DNA of 64,000 nucleotides from Psychrobacter sp. UBA3962 (GTDB lineage Bacteria > Pseudomonadota > Gammaproteobacteria > Pseudomonadales > Moraxellaceae): positions 130,284-194,283 of the forward strand of contig NZ_DGDC01000003.1 of the NCBI RefSeq assembly GCF_002385225.1, in the 5' to 3' direction. Shown here piece after piece: positions 12,713 through 21,532 of this stretch. A program made the translations under genes and the position numbers. Position 1 is the stretch's first letter. Every line of letters begins with the position of its first letter. The notes below the pieces were generated by a model, which worked only from the letters and a program-made list of their open reading frames with translations, ran no database searches and was not told where the DNA came from.

Positions 12713-13495
12713 TTGGCTACACCATGCCGAGCACCACGCTGTCCAAACTTAACAACACGCAAAGACAAAGGTTATTGTGATGATCACAAAGACAGACGCA
12801 GCAATTGGGCTAGACATCAACAACGACACGGCAATACAACCGAGCGTGGTTACGGACACGTATGGCGCAAACTTCGCACGCAGATACTGCAGCGTGATGA
12901 TTATCTTTGCGTATCTTGTCGAGACGCGGGCAGGCTTGTACCAGCCACTGACGTTGATCACATAGTGCCTAAATCACAAGGCGGTACAGATACACCAGAC
13001 AATCTCCAATCGCTGTGCAAGCCGTGTCACAGACGCAAGACGGCGACTGAAAACAAGATCGGTTACTTTATGCCTGAGTACTTGAAGCCTATCCCTCAAT
13101 CGGTCATCGTTTTCGGACCGCCTGCATCGGGTAAAACAACATGGGCAGTCAAGAATACACCCAATGCATTTATTGTAGACCTGGACTTGATTGTTCAGAA
13201 GATGACAGGCAAACCTAAATACATCAAGACCGAAGAAGAAAGGTTGCTAGGTATTAATAAGCGAAATCAAATTATGCTGGAGTTAGCAGTCAGCGGCGAA
13301 CCTTGTACGATAGTTTTAACAGGCTCTACGGTAGAGCAAAGAAGATGGTGGGTCGACAAATTGAAGCCCAAGCAAGTTGTACAGCTTAGAGAGCCAGACA
13401 GTGTGCTTATAGAAAGAATACATGAAGATACAAGTAGGCCTAGTAGCGTCAAAAAAAGACATTTAGAGGTAGTGCGCTGCTATGAATATGACTGA
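12713..13495 (+). CDS. HNH endonuclease fused to a P-loop domain
   Basis: 260 residues from TTG 12713 (GGAG 6 nt upstream; a GTG one codon earlier has poorer spacing). The N-terminus has a zinc-knuckle-like CRAPRCPN...YCDDH. The HNH domain (about 60-115) shows CVSCRDAG, DVDHIVPKSQGGTD and LCKPCHRRKT. From about 130 a P-loop follows: VIVFGPPASGKTTWA, with DLDL downstream, kinase-like. HNH proteins beside TerS assist cos cleavage with TerL. The fusion to a P-loop kinase-like domain is the unusual part; this may be a DNA-processing ATPase. Confidence 0.85.
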   Translation: MATPCRAPRCPNLTTRKDKGYCDDHKDRRSNWARHQQRHGNTTERGYGHVWRKLRTQILQRDDYLCVSCRDAGRLVPATDVDHIVPKSQGGTDTPDNLQSLCKPCHRRKTATENKIGYFMPEYLKPIPQSVIVFGPPASGKTTWAVKNTPNAFIVDLDLIVQKMTGKPKYIKTEEERLLGINKRNQIMLELAVSGEPCTIVLTGSTVEQRRWWVDKLKPKQVVQLREPDSVLIERIHEDTSRPSSVKKRHLEVVRCYEYD

Positions 13496-13613
13496 GTCAG
13501 GGGGAGGGCGGGTGAAAAGCTCAGAGGGCTTGCCGAAATGACCGACCCCCCACACAGATTTTTACGACCGCGAAATTAAAAGTTTAGGTTGCCCCGAAAA
13601 ATAGGATTTATTT
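13496..13613 (+). other. Candidate cos region
   Basis: This 118-bp gap between HNH and TerS holds a G-rich block (GGGGGAGGGCGGG, near 13500) and a C-rich block (GACCGACCCCCC, 13541-13552). In HK97-type phages cos lies between the HNH gene and terS. Assignment is by position; the cut site cannot be read from sequence alone. Confidence 0.35.
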
Positions 13614-14066
13614 ATGAGAGGACGTAAGCCCAAGCCAACGGCTCTAAAGAAGCTGGCAGGTAATCCGGGCAAGCGTAAGCTCAATGATGCTGAGCCGGAC
13701 TTCACTGAGATAACAGATGTCGAGCCACCAGAATGGCTGCCAGACTTGGCAGTAGAAATGTGGCAAACAGTAATGCCTGAATTGTTAGCCGCCAAAGTCT
13801 TAACCGTACCGGACCTGCATAATGTTGAAGCTTTTTGCACAGCATACGCAATGTGGCGAGATGCGGAAGATCACGTTAAGCAATTTGGTGTTGTCATAGA
13901 AACGGAAAGATCCACAATTAAGAACCCAGCTGTCACTGTAATTAACGAGGCCAAAAAACAAATGCGTGAGTTCGGCGCATTGCTTGGACTTGATCCAAGT
14001 TCTCGTCAAAGATTAGTTGGACCCAAAAAGAGCGAAGACAAAGGAAACCCCTTTGATGACTTTTAA
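13614..14066 (+). CDS. terS: Terminase small subunit (P27 family)
   Basis: 150 residues, starting MRGRKPKPTALKKLAGNPGK, the diagnostic basic N-terminus of P27-type small subunits (R-G-R-K-P-K-P-T...K...G-N-P-G-K). Helical middle with WLPDLAVEMWQTVMPEL and a C-terminal R-L-G-L-D-P-S-S-R-like segment (GLDPSSRQRL). It binds the phage packaging site and presents DNA to TerL, encoded next. The start ATG has an ATAGGA stretch upstream. Confidence 0.9.
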   Translation: MRGRKPKPTALKKLAGNPGKRKLNDAEPDFTEITDVEPPEWLPDLAVEMWQTVMPELLAAKVLTVPDLHNVEAFCTAYAMWRDAEDHVKQFGVVIETERSTIKNPAVTVINEAKKQMREFGALLGLDPSSRQRLVGPKKSEDKGNPFDDF

Positions 14067-14098
14067 ATAACAAATAACTAGATAGAGTTAACGATGAA

Positions 14099-15796
14099 AT
14101 GTCCCGTAAATATCCTAATGTCGCAAAAGCTGAAAAGTACGCTCGCGACGTGGTTGCGGGAAAAATCATTGCATGCAAATGGATTAAGCTTGCATGTAAA
14201 CGTCATTTAGACGAAAAAAAACTAAGCAGAAGTAAGGACTTCCTATACAGGTTTGACCCTGAGAGAGCTGAGCGAGTAGCTAAGTTTATCCAGTTGCTAC
14301 CACATACGAAGGGCAAGTGGGCTAGAGAACGTCTGCCAATAACGCTTGAACCATGGCAGTTATTTAGTATTTGCATACCATTTGGCTGGATAATTAAGAA
14401 AACAAAAACGCGCCGGTTCCGGCGCTTACTTGTTTTTGTGCCTCGTAAAAATGGTAAATCAGTGATTGCTGCAGGTATTGGCCTATATATGTTCGTGGCC
14501 GATAACGAGTTCGGGGCTGAAGTCTACTCAGGCGCCACAACAGAGAAGCAGGCTTGGGAGGTTTTTAGGCCGGCCAAGCAGATGGTTGACCGTACGCCGG
14601 CATTAAAAGCACGCTTTGGTATTGAGTCAAATGCATCAAACATGAACGTACCGTCCGATGGTAGTCGCTTTGAGCCGGTTATTGGTAAGCCTGGCGATGG
14701 TTCGAGTCCATCATGTGCTTTGGTTGATGAATACCACGAGCATAAAGATTCGGACCTGTACGACACGATGGAAACCGGTATGGGCGCCCGTGACCAACCA
14801 ATGATGGTAGTTATTACCACTGCAGGAGCAAATATTGGCGGACCTTGCTACACGTTAGTACGTGACGCACAAAAGATGCTCGATGGTGCGTTAGACATGC
14901 CCGACATGTGGGCCATGATCTACACAAAAGACGAGGAAGATGAGTGGTCTAGTGAGCTAGCACTGCGTAAAGCAAACCCGAATTACGACATATCAGTAAG
15001 CGGTGAGTTTTTAAGAGCAAGATGCCGCGATGCAATGCAGTCAGCCCACAAGCAAAACACGTTCAGAACCAAGCACGTCAACGAGTTTGTGGGCGCCAAA
15101 TCTGCTTGGATGAATATGTCTAAGTGGCAAATGGCGCCAGAGCGTAAATCACTTGAGGAGCTACAAGGCAGACCGTGCTATATCGGTCTGGATTTAGCAA
15201 CCAAGATTGATATTGTCGCCAAAGTGATGGTGTTTCCGCCAACGGATGACGACCCTTATTACCATGTCCACGGTAAGTACTACATTCCAGAAGCCCGCTT
15301 GATGGAAGAGGGTGAGGTGAATAGCGAGCGTTATAAAGAATATGACGCGCTAGGACTCCTTACCGTGACGGATGGCGAGGTTATTGATTTTAGCGCCATC
15401 GAGGATGACTTAGCTTGTGATCTGGAGACACACAATGTGCAAGAGATTGCATACGACCCATGGCAAGCAGCTCAGTTGGCCCAGAACATGGAAAACGAGG
15501 GAGCAGTGATGGTAGAGATTCGTCACACTGTTCAAAACATGTCAGAACCCATGAAAGAGGCTGAAGCACTGGTGTTGTCACAGCGCTTAGCACACGGCAA
15601 CTGCCCTGTGATGACTTGGATGATGTCCAACGTGGTGGCGACACTGGATAAAAAAGACAACATCTATCCGAACAAAGAGCGAGCTGAAAATAAAATCGAT
15701 GGCCCGGTGGCGTTAATCATGTCACTGGCACGAGCTACTTTACACAATCAATCTAACAATATTGATGATTATTTAATGGACCCTGTCATAGCATGA
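14099..15796 (+). CDS. terL: Terminase large subunit
   Basis: 565 residues. ATPase domain: Walker A variant VPRKNGKSV (about 117-125), Walker B CALVDEYHEH (about 206-215), coupling motif VVITTAGAN. Nuclease domain: YIGLDLATKID (acidic residue 1, about 361-371) and later DGPVALIMSLA near the C-terminus. This is the packaging motor of HK97-type siphophages. Stop overlaps the portal start by 4 bp. A GC-rich palindrome at 14410-14425 flanked by A- and T-runs lies within it. Confidence 0.95.
   Translation: MSRKYPNVAKAEKYARDVVAGKIIACKWIKLACKRHLDEKKLSRSKDFLYRFDPERAERVAKFIQLLPHTKGKWARERLPITLEPWQLFSICIPFGWIIKKTKTRRFRRLLVFVPRKNGKSVIAAGIGLYMFVADNEFGAEVYSGATTEKQAWEVFRPAKQMVDRTPALKARFGIESNASNMNVPSDGSRFEPVIGKPGDGSSPSCALVDEYHEHKDSDLYDTMETGMGARDQPMMVVITTAGANIGGPCYTLVRDAQKMLDGALDMPDMWAMIYTKDEEDEWSSELALRKANPNYDISVSGEFLRARCRDAMQSAHKQNTFRTKHVNEFVGAKSAWMNMSKWQMAPERKSLEELQGRPCYIGLDLATKIDIVAKVMVFPPTDDDPYYHVHGKYYIPEARLMEEGEVNSERYKEYDALGLLTVTDGEVIDFSAIEDDLACDLETHNVQEIAYDPWQAAQLAQNMENEGAVMVEIRHTVQNMSEPMKEAEALVLSQRLAHGNCPVMTWMMSNVVATLDKKDNIYPNKERAENKIDGPVALIMSLARATLHNQSNNIDDYLMDPVIA
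14410..14425 (+). other. GC-rich palindrome inside terL
   Basis: GCGCCGG-TT-CCGGCGC, preceded by A-rich and followed by T-rich sequence. It could form a strong hairpin. Coding constraint (Arg-rich RRFRR before the Walker A) may explain part of it. Confidence 0.35.
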
Positions 15797-17025
15797 GTAA
15801 TTTAACTGACGAATCATGGTGGTCACGCCTGAAGCGGTCCATGTTTGGGGGCGCTACACGTCTTGATAAAGGCGGCGAGTCGATACCATTTACTGGAGAA
15901 TCAACAGCATCAGGTAATGCTGTAAATGCCGAAACAGCCTTGAAACTTGCAACAGTCTGGGCTTGCGTGAGAATGCGCTCACAAACTATCTCGAGTTTGC
16001 CATTACATATTTATGATAGCAATAAACATATAGCTGCTGACCATCCTCTATACCGCATTTTACACGACACTCCCAACGCCGACATGGTGGCCAGCGAGTA
16101 TTGGGAGGCTATGATTGCCTCCCTGGACTTGTGGGGTAATGCATACTCATTAATTAGCCGCAATGCAGCTAAAGCTGTGGTCTCCTTGGAGATATTAAAT
16201 CCTGAGAAAATGACGGTAATACGCTCAAAAAGTGGCGAGATTACTTATAAATATGAGTCTAATGGCAAGACAATAACTTATTACGAGGATGATGTTTTGC
16301 ATATTAAGGGCTTTACAGTAGATGGATTGGTGGGTTTATCGCCAATAAAGTATCAAGCTAATACAATGGGCATGCAAATAGATGCGAATAATGCAGCCGC
16401 TCAAGAATTTAAGAATAATTTAAAAGTGGGAGGCTTTTTAAAGTCTGGCGAAAAGGTGCTGTCGAAAGAGCAGCGGGAGCGAATGCGCGAAAACCTAGCT
16501 ACCTTTGCCCAGCCAGAAAACTCTGGAAAATGGATGGTGCTAGAAGCAGGAATGGAGCCTGCTGGCGCTGCTAATATTCGTATTAACCCTCAGGACGCCC
16601 AGCTTTTAGAATCACGTTATTTTGGTATCGAAGAAATCTGTAGAGCATTCGGTGTGCCGCCTCAGCTTATCTATCATACTGACAAAGCCAGCAGCTGGGC
16701 TTCAAGCCTAGAGCAAATGAACCAGGGCTTTTTAACTTATTCGTTGCGACCAGTATTAGTGCGAATCGAACAGACTATTGCAAGAAAGCTGCTACCCCCT
16801 GCTGATCGCATTAAGTACAAGCCTAAATACAGTGTAGAAGGTCTGCTTAGGTCAGATAGCCAAGGGCGCGCTAATTTTTATAGCCAGATGTTGCAAAATG
16901 GCGTCATGTCTCGTAACGAGGTTCGAGATCTTGAAGACCTGCCAAAGCGTGAAGGCGCTGATGATTTAACTGTGCAATTGAATTTAACACCCATTCATAA
17001 ACTGGGGCTAGATAATGAAAATTAA
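15793..17025 (+). CDS. Portal protein (HK97 family)
   Basis: 410 residues with family landmarks: ALKLATVWACVRMRSQTISS (about 44-63), HPLYRILHDTPN, a long core with ALEISRYF-type ESRYFGIEEICRAFGVPP (about 273-290) and the C-terminal QGRANFYSQMLQNGVMSRNEVR. It forms the dodecameric ring through which DNA enters the capsid. Overlaps terL and the protease gene. Confidence 0.95.
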   Translation: MSNLTDESWWSRLKRSMFGGATRLDKGGESIPFTGESTASGNAVNAETALKLATVWACVRMRSQTISSLPLHIYDSNKHIAADHPLYRILHDTPNADMVASEYWEAMIASLDLWGNAYSLISRNAAKAVVSLEILNPEKMTVIRSKSGEITYKYESNGKTITYYEDDVLHIKGFTVDGLVGLSPIKYQANTMGMQIDANNAAAQEFKNNLKVGGFLKSGEKVLSKEQRERMRENLATFAQPENSGKWMVLEAGMEPAGAANIRINPQDAQLLESRYFGIEEICRAFGVPPQLIYHTDKASSWASSLEQMNQGFLTYSLRPVLVRIEQTIARKLLPPADRIKYKPKYSVEGLLRSDSQGRANFYSQMLQNGVMSRNEVRDLEDLPKREGADDLTVQLNLTPIHKLGLDNEN

Positions 17026-17695
17026 GACTAAAGATGTAAGTTTCGAAGTAAAAGCCGTTGAAGATAACGGCTTTTTTTCTGGCTATTGTTCTGTGTTCGA
17101 TGTCGAAGATAGTTATGGTGATGTCGTTAAAAAAGGTGCTTATGCAGACACTATCAAGGCATGGGCGGACAAAGGAAAGATGCCACCAATCTTATGGCAA
17201 CATAACCGCGGCGAGGTAATTGGCGTTTGGACCAAGCTTTATGAGGACGATCATGGCCTATATGGAGAAGGAAGGCTATTAATAGATGATGTTGCTAAAG
17301 CCAAAGAAGCCCATGCGTTAATGAAACATGGTGCAATTGATGGTTTGTCAATTGGCTACAAGGTTAATAAATGGTCCTACAACGAAGACAGTGAAGTGCT
17401 GGAGTTGCTGGCAATCGATTTGAAGGAGGTGAGTGTAGTTACATTTCCCGCTAATGAAGATAGTCGAATAGACAATGTGAAATCAACACTGATGAAGGGC
17501 GAACTGCCCACTTTACCAGAATTTGAAAAGTTCCTGCGCGAGGCAGGCTTTTCGAAAACGCAAGCCACGGCGATTGCTGGGCATGGCTTGCGCGTACTCA
17601 TTCAGGGCGAGCCTGAAGAAGCTAAACAGCAAAATGATGAATTAAGCGAAGTGCTTGATTTACTAAAGAAACTAAATACACAGGAGTCGTTATGA
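17015..17695 (+). CDS. Prohead maturation protease (HK97 family)
   Basis: 226 residues. GYCSVFDVEDSYGDVVKKGA (about 23-42), PPILWQHNRGEVIGVW with the catalytic His (about 56-71), DGLSIGYKV with the catalytic Ser (about 111-119) and LKEVSVVTFPANE. It cleaves the scaffold-like delta domain from the capsid protein encoded next. A perfect terminator-like hairpin lies inside its 5' end (17052-17078). Overlaps portal by 11 bp and capsid by 4 bp. Confidence 0.95.
   Translation: MKIKTKDVSFEVKAVEDNGFFSGYCSVFDVEDSYGDVVKKGAYADTIKAWADKGKMPPILWQHNRGEVIGVWTKLYEDDHGLYGEGRLLIDDVAKAKEAHALMKHGAIDGLSIGYKVNKWSYNEDSEVLELLAIDLKEVSVVTFPANEDSRIDNVKSTLMKGELPTLPEFEKFLREAGFSKTQATAIAGHGLRVLIQGEPEEAKQQNDELSEVLDLLKKLNTQESL
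17052..17078 (+). terminator. Terminator-like hairpin inside the protease gene
   Basis: AAGCCGTT-GAAGAT-AACGGCTT, a perfect 8-bp stem with a 6-nt loop followed by a run of seven T in the coding strand direction, about 12 codons into the protease gene. It has every feature of an intrinsic terminator despite being coding sequence. Confidence 0.7.
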
Positions 17696-18882
17696 CTGAC
17701 GTAACAAAAGAGCTCGCCACTGAGTTTGCAAAATCAGTTGACAGCGTAAAAGCTTTGGGAGAAGAATTAAAGGGAAAAATGTCGGCTGGCGAAAAAGGCT
17801 TGGAGGATTTAAAAAGCCAAGTCGATGAAGCTTTGACACAGATGAACGAGGTGAAAACTCGCTTAGATGATACTGAGCAGAAGCTTGCTCGCCGAGGCAA
17901 CGATGGTGAAGTTGCACAGAAGTCATTTGGGCTGCAGCTTTTTGAGTCTGATAGCTTCCGTGATTTCGCTGAAAATCCAGCAGCGGGCAAGTCTGCCAAG
18001 ATCTACACCAAAGAGACAATCACGAGTGCTACTACAGATGCAGCTGGTTCAGCCGGCACACTAGTAACCGAACAGCGTTTACCTGGTATTGTGGCCACGC
18101 CTGACCGCCGTTTAACTGTGCGCGATCTATTGGCCTCAGGCACTACTAACAGCAGCTCTATTACCTATATGCGAGAGACCGGATTTACAAATAGTGCGGC
18201 TCCTCAAGTAAAAGAGGGTGATTTGAAGGCGCAATCAGACATTAAGTTCGATGAGCAGCAAGTGAGCGTAAAGACTTTGGCTCATTGGGTTAAAGCATCA
18301 CGTCAGATTCTAGACGACGCACCAATGCTTGAATCTTATGTCCGTGGTCGCCTGATGTACGGTCTTAAGTTAGTAGAAGAGCAGCAGTTGTTAAATGGTG
18401 ATAATACTGGCGGTAACTTGCATGGCATTATCCCTCAAGCTACTGCGTTTGCAGACCCAGCCACATTAGCTGAGTACACCATCATTGACCAACTACGCTT
18501 AGCACAATTACAAGCTGTGTTAGCTGAATATCCAGCAACAGGCCATGTGTTAAACCCAATTGATTGGGCGAAGATTGAGCTAACTAAAGATGCCGAAAAT
18601 CGCTATATCATCGGCCAGCCCCAAGGTGTAGCTAATCCAACTCTATGGGGTCTGCCAGTAGTTAGCACGCAAGCAATGGGCGCTGGTAAGTTTTTGACTG
18701 GCGCATTTAGCTTGGCTGCACAGGTGTTTGACCGTCAGCAAGCAGCGGTTGCTGTTTCAACAGAAAACCAAGATGACTTTATCCGTAACTTAGTGACAAT
18801 TCTTTGCGAAGAGCGCTTAGCATTAGCGGTTTATCGTCCAGAAGCGTTTGTTTACGGTTCATTAACTGCTAAAACCGCTTAA
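17692..18882 (+). CDS. Major capsid protein (HK97 family)
   Basis: 396 residues: an N-terminal coiled-coil delta domain (about 1-95, Lys/Glu-rich), then the HK97 fold with GTLVTEQRLPGIVATPDRRLTV (about 122-143; core LVTEQRLPGI), KVKTLAHWVKASRQILDD-type region (KTLAHWVKASRQILDDAPML) and LGLPVV-like LWGLPVVSTQAMGAG. It builds the icosahedral head; the delta domain is removed by the upstream protease. A strong terminator follows the stop. Confidence 0.95.
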   Translation: MTDVTKELATEFAKSVDSVKALGEELKGKMSAGEKGLEDLKSQVDEALTQMNEVKTRLDDTEQKLARRGNDGEVAQKSFGLQLFESDSFRDFAENPAAGKSAKIYTKETITSATTDAAGSAGTLVTEQRLPGIVATPDRRLTVRDLLASGTTNSSSITYMRETGFTNSAAPQVKEGDLKAQSDIKFDEQQVSVKTLAHWVKASRQILDDAPMLESYVRGRLMYGLKLVEEQQLLNGDNTGGNLHGIIPQATAFADPATLAEYTIIDQLRLAQLQAVLAEYPATGHVLNPIDWAKIELTKDAENRYIIGQPQGVANPTLWGLPVVSTQAMGAGKFLTGAFSLAAQVFDRQQAAVAVSTENQDDFIRNLVTILCEERLALAVYRPEAFVYGSLTAKTA

Positions 18883-18907
18883 AGTCAAGACCAACGTTAG
18901 TTGAGAG

Positions 18908-18937
18908 GCGTTCACCATATGTGGTGAGCGCTTTTTT
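18908..18937 (+). terminator. Intrinsic terminator after the capsid gene
   Basis: GCGTTCACC / GGTGAGCGC stem with one G-U pair, 6-nt loop, six U. Probably sets high capsid expression relative to downstream genes. Confidence 0.85.
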
Positions 18938-18992
18938 ATTAATCCAAAGTTAATTAGCTAGTTAATTTTGCATTGATAAAAGGAGTCAGATC

Positions 18993-19196
18993 ATGAAATA
19001 CGTAGTCTTAAAGCAGCACTATGGTGACCGCCAATATTTTGAAGGCGAAGAACGTGAGGTTGACAACAAGACAGATGCTAAAGTGCTCATAGATGCTGGT
19101 CTTATCTACCTTAGTAAGGGCTCAGGCACTGAAGAGAGAGCAGCGCCAAAAGCTCGAAATAAGATGGCGCCTAAAGCAAATAATAAATCTGAGTAA
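18993..19196 (+). CDS. Small head-region protein (67 aa)
   Basis: Begins MKYVVLKQHYGDRQYFEGEE and continues as a small beta domain with DAKVLIDAGLIY, then a basic Lys/Ala-rich tail. This pattern (short protein on capsid-connector border, I/VLIxxGLI) is common in HK97-type phages, where it is a head-associated or hypothetical protein. Preceded by AAAGGAG 8 nt upstream. No direct functional evidence. Confidence 0.65.
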   Translation: MKYVVLKQHYGDRQYFEGEEREVDNKTDAKVLIDAGLIYLSKGSGTEERAAPKARNKMAPKANNKSE

Positions 19197-19201
19197 ATAA
19201 C

Positions 19202-19516
19202 ATGATCACACTTGAGCAAGTCAAATTCCAATGCCGTATCGAGCAAGACGTTTATTATGAGGACGGCTTGCTCAATGACTATATTGCAGCTGCTCGTAAT
19301 CATGTGCAGGCCCACTTAGACCGCACGATTTATCCTGATGCGGTGCCAAGCGATGACCCGGATGGCTTGGTAGACAACGCAAGTATTGACCAGGCAATGC
19401 TATTGCTGGTTGCTCATTGGTACGCCAATCGTGAAGCAGTATCTGAGTCAGTAATGACGGAAGTGCCACTTGGTGTACGTCACTTACTGCAACCCTATAG
19501 ACGCATGGGGGTTTAA
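19202..19516 (+). CDS. Head-tail connector (gp6-like)
   Basis: 104 residues matching the HK97 gp6/DNA-packaging family: MITLEQVKFQCRIEQDVYYE, DGLLNDYIAAARNHVQAHL, IDQAMLLLVAHWYANREAV and VPLGVRHLLQPYR. It forms the ring under the portal. Followed immediately by the stopper gene. Confidence 0.9.
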   Translation: MITLEQVKFQCRIEQDVYYEDGLLNDYIAAARNHVQAHLDRTIYPDAVPSDDPDGLVDNASIDQAMLLLVAHWYANREAVSESVMTEVPLGVRHLLQPYRRMGV

Positions 19517-19849
19517 ATGAATGCTGGCAAGTTAAGACACCGCATTAAGCTTTATAAGAGCAAAACAAAATCATCGCCTATGGGTGGGGGCGGAGCATTA
19601 ATATGGGAGCATGTACTGACACTATCCGCCGCGTTTGAACCACTATCTGTAAAAGATATGTTGGCAGCTCAAGCGGCCAGTAGTGAGGCTAAAGTACGTT
19701 GTACCTTACGGTACCGGCATGATGTGGATAGCAAAATGCGAGTTGGCCATAGAGGCCGCATGTATGAGATTGATGGCGACCCTCTGCCAGATGCCAACAG
19801 TGGCCTCGAATACATGACTTTAATGTTAAAAGAGGTGGCCAATGGCTAG
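19517..19849 (+). CDS. Head closure / head-tail adaptor protein
   Basis: 110 residues. NAGKLRHRIKLYKSKT at the start and LSAAFEPLSVKDMLAAQAA, VRCTLRYR, GRMYEIDGDPLPD fit the SPP1 gp16-like head-tail joining family. It closes the connector after packaging. Overlaps the next gene by 8 bp. Confidence 0.88.
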   Translation: MNAGKLRHRIKLYKSKTKSSPMGGGGALIWEHVLTLSAAFEPLSVKDMLAAQAASSEAKVRCTLRYRHDVDSKMRVGHRGRMYEIDGDPLPDANSGLEYMTLMLKEVANG

Positions 19850-20324
19850 TGACTGGGGTTCAGTTGATATTAAAGGGCTCGACGAACTTGACGCCAAGCT
19901 TGCACTGCTAGATAACGAGCTGGCTGGCAAGTCTCTATATAGCGCTTTAAACGTTGCTTTAACTCCAGTTGTTAAAGAGGCTAAAGCGCGAGCGAGTGTA
20001 GCACCTGAACCGCACATAATGACAACCGCCGGCGGTCGTAAGGTTGAAGTTCAGCCTGGGCTGCTTGAGTCAGCTATCCGCAAACGCAGACTGCCGAAGT
20101 CTGAGCATACAGGAGAGTTCGCCCAAGGGGCGGTGATGGGTGTTTATGTTGGTAAGGGCACAAAACAAAAAGAATACCCTAGGTATTGGCATCTTATTGA
20201 ACATGGCACATCAAAAATGAGATCAGCGCCATTTTTGCGCCCTGCTTTTGATCACAACGTAGACAATATGGTGAGCCGCTTTGCTAAAAAGCTGGCTCAA
20301 AATATAGACAAGCATCTGGAGTAA
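19842..20324 (+). CDS. HK97 gp10-family tail/neck protein
   Basis: 160 residues: DIKGLDELDAKLALL at the start, KSLYSALNVALTPVVKEAKARA, and HLIEHGTSKMRSAPFLRPAFD (core EHGTSKMRSAPFLRPA), which is the conserved gp10 motif. It works at the head-tail interface as a tail completion factor. Confidence 0.9.
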   Translation: MASDWGSVDIKGLDELDAKLALLDNELAGKSLYSALNVALTPVVKEAKARASVAPEPHIMTTAGGRKVEVQPGLLESAIRKRRLPKSEHTGEFAQGAVMGVYVGKGTKQKEYPRYWHLIEHGTSKMRSAPFLRPAFDHNVDNMVSRFAKKLAQNIDKHLE

Positions 20325-20327
20325 TCA

Positions 20328-20696
20328 ATGATAGCGGGAGTGAGAATTAATACTCTATTGTCACCCATGGTTAATGGCCGGCTTTACCCCGATATGCTAA
20401 CAGAGCACGATGACAAAAATATCCCGTATATTGTTTATCAGAATATAAGCACGGTGCCCGAAGTAACACTGGATGGTGTGACAGGGCATGAGTGGGTCCG
20501 CATGCAAATAGACGTATATCACAACGATAAATACCAGGCTGTACTACTCGCAAATCGAGTAGTGCAAAAAATTAATGACAACATACAACCAAGCATTTAT
20601 AGCGCGAGACAGTCGCTTCGCGAGGGTAATTTATATCGCGAGTCGATCGATTATGAGTTCTGGCAAACCGCCCCAACAGAAGACGAAATGGAGTAA
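20328..20696 (+). CDS. Tail terminator-like protein (DUF3168 family)
   Basis: 122 residues with GRLYPDMLTEHDDKNIPYIV, WVRMQIDVYHNDKYQAVLLA and a C-terminal beta segment, the pattern of DUF3168/gp17 tail completion proteins. It would cap the tail tube. Position between gp10 and tail tube genes fits. Confidence 0.82.
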   Translation: MIAGVRINTLLSPMVNGRLYPDMLTEHDDKNIPYIVYQNISTVPEVTLDGVTGHEWVRMQIDVYHNDKYQAVLLANRVVQKINDNIQPSIYSARQSLREGNLYRESIDYEFWQTAPTEDEME

Positions 20697-20701
20697 TCAC
20701 C

Positions 20702-21130
20702 ATGGCAGTAGAAAATTTAGTAGATAGCTTTTACCAGCTATTAGTATCTAGCACCGAGTTAGAGTTTAAAAAAGTAAAGCATTTGCAAAAATGCGAGCCA
20801 CCGACCAGCGAAAAAACATTAGATGATGTGACGGCAACTGATGATAAGCGTACAGTCAAAGCAGTTGTTGATTTCACTGAGGATAGCGAAATTGAGTTTG
20901 AATTTGTGCTTGATCCGACTGACGAAGAGCATCTGCTAATACAAAGTGCATATGAAGATAATACAGAGCTGAACTGGCAGTATAAACTCGTCAAAGCGAC
21001 GGGATTGAGCCGTCAGTTCAAAGGCATGGTCAGTAAATTAACTCCGAACACTGATGATAATAAAAAGAAAGTCCGCATGACTGGGACAATCACTATCACC
21101 AGCGACCCCACAAAAGTTTTAGCCGAATAA
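20702..21130 (+). CDS. Major tail tube protein
   Basis: 142 residues, acidic and beta-rich, starting MAVENLVDSFYQLLVSSTE, with KAVVDFTEDSEIEFEFVLDP in the middle and MTGTITITSDPT at the end. Length and location just before the G/GT tail chaperones identify it as the tube subunit (lambda gpV position). Sequence similarity to V is not obvious. Confidence 0.8.
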   Translation: MAVENLVDSFYQLLVSSTELEFKKVKHLQKCEPPTSEKTLDDVTATDDKRTVKAVVDFTEDSEIEFEFVLDPTDEEHLLIQSAYEDNTELNWQYKLVKATGLSRQFKGMVSKLTPNTDDNKKKVRMTGTITITSDPTKVLAE

Positions 21131-21160
21131 TCACCAGAGTTTAGCATAAGGATAATACAG

Positions 21161-21532
21161 ATGAAAAAGAACGAAACTAAAGGTGTTTTAGATAAAGCCG
21201 CCATTCTGGCATTTGCCAGCAATGCCGCTTTAAAAGTTGAGAAAATCGAACTGCCAGAAATGGGGGGTGAGGTTTACATCAAAGAGCTTACAGCGGGCGA
21301 GCGCGAAGCTCTTGAAAAACAGATGCAGAGCCAAACTGATAAAAATGCTGTACGCGCCACAGTGTTTGTACATAGTGTTTGTAACGCAGATGGCGAGCTG
21401 ATGTTTGATGTTGAAGACATCGAAGCAATTAAACAATTGCCAAGCCGTCCAGTCATTAAAGTGTTCAACCGCTCAAATGAAATCAACGGCATCACCCCTG
21501 AGCAAGTAGATACTGCAGAAAAAAACTCCTAA
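21161..21532 (+). CDS. Tail assembly chaperone G (pre-frameshift product)
   Basis: 123 residues beginning MKKNETKGVLDKAAILAFAS, with LTAGEREALEKQMQSQ and LPSRPVIKVFNRSNEINGI, a pattern of siphophage tail assembly chaperones. It ends in ...AEKNS at a slippery heptamer, and most ribosomes should terminate here. Tail chaperones coat the tape measure protein during tail assembly. Confidence 0.88.
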   Translation: MKKNETKGVLDKAAILAFASNAALKVEKIELPEMGGEVYIKELTAGEREALEKQMQSQTDKNAVRATVFVHSVCNADGELMFDVEDIEAIKQLPSRPVIKVFNRSNEINGITPEQVDTAEKNS

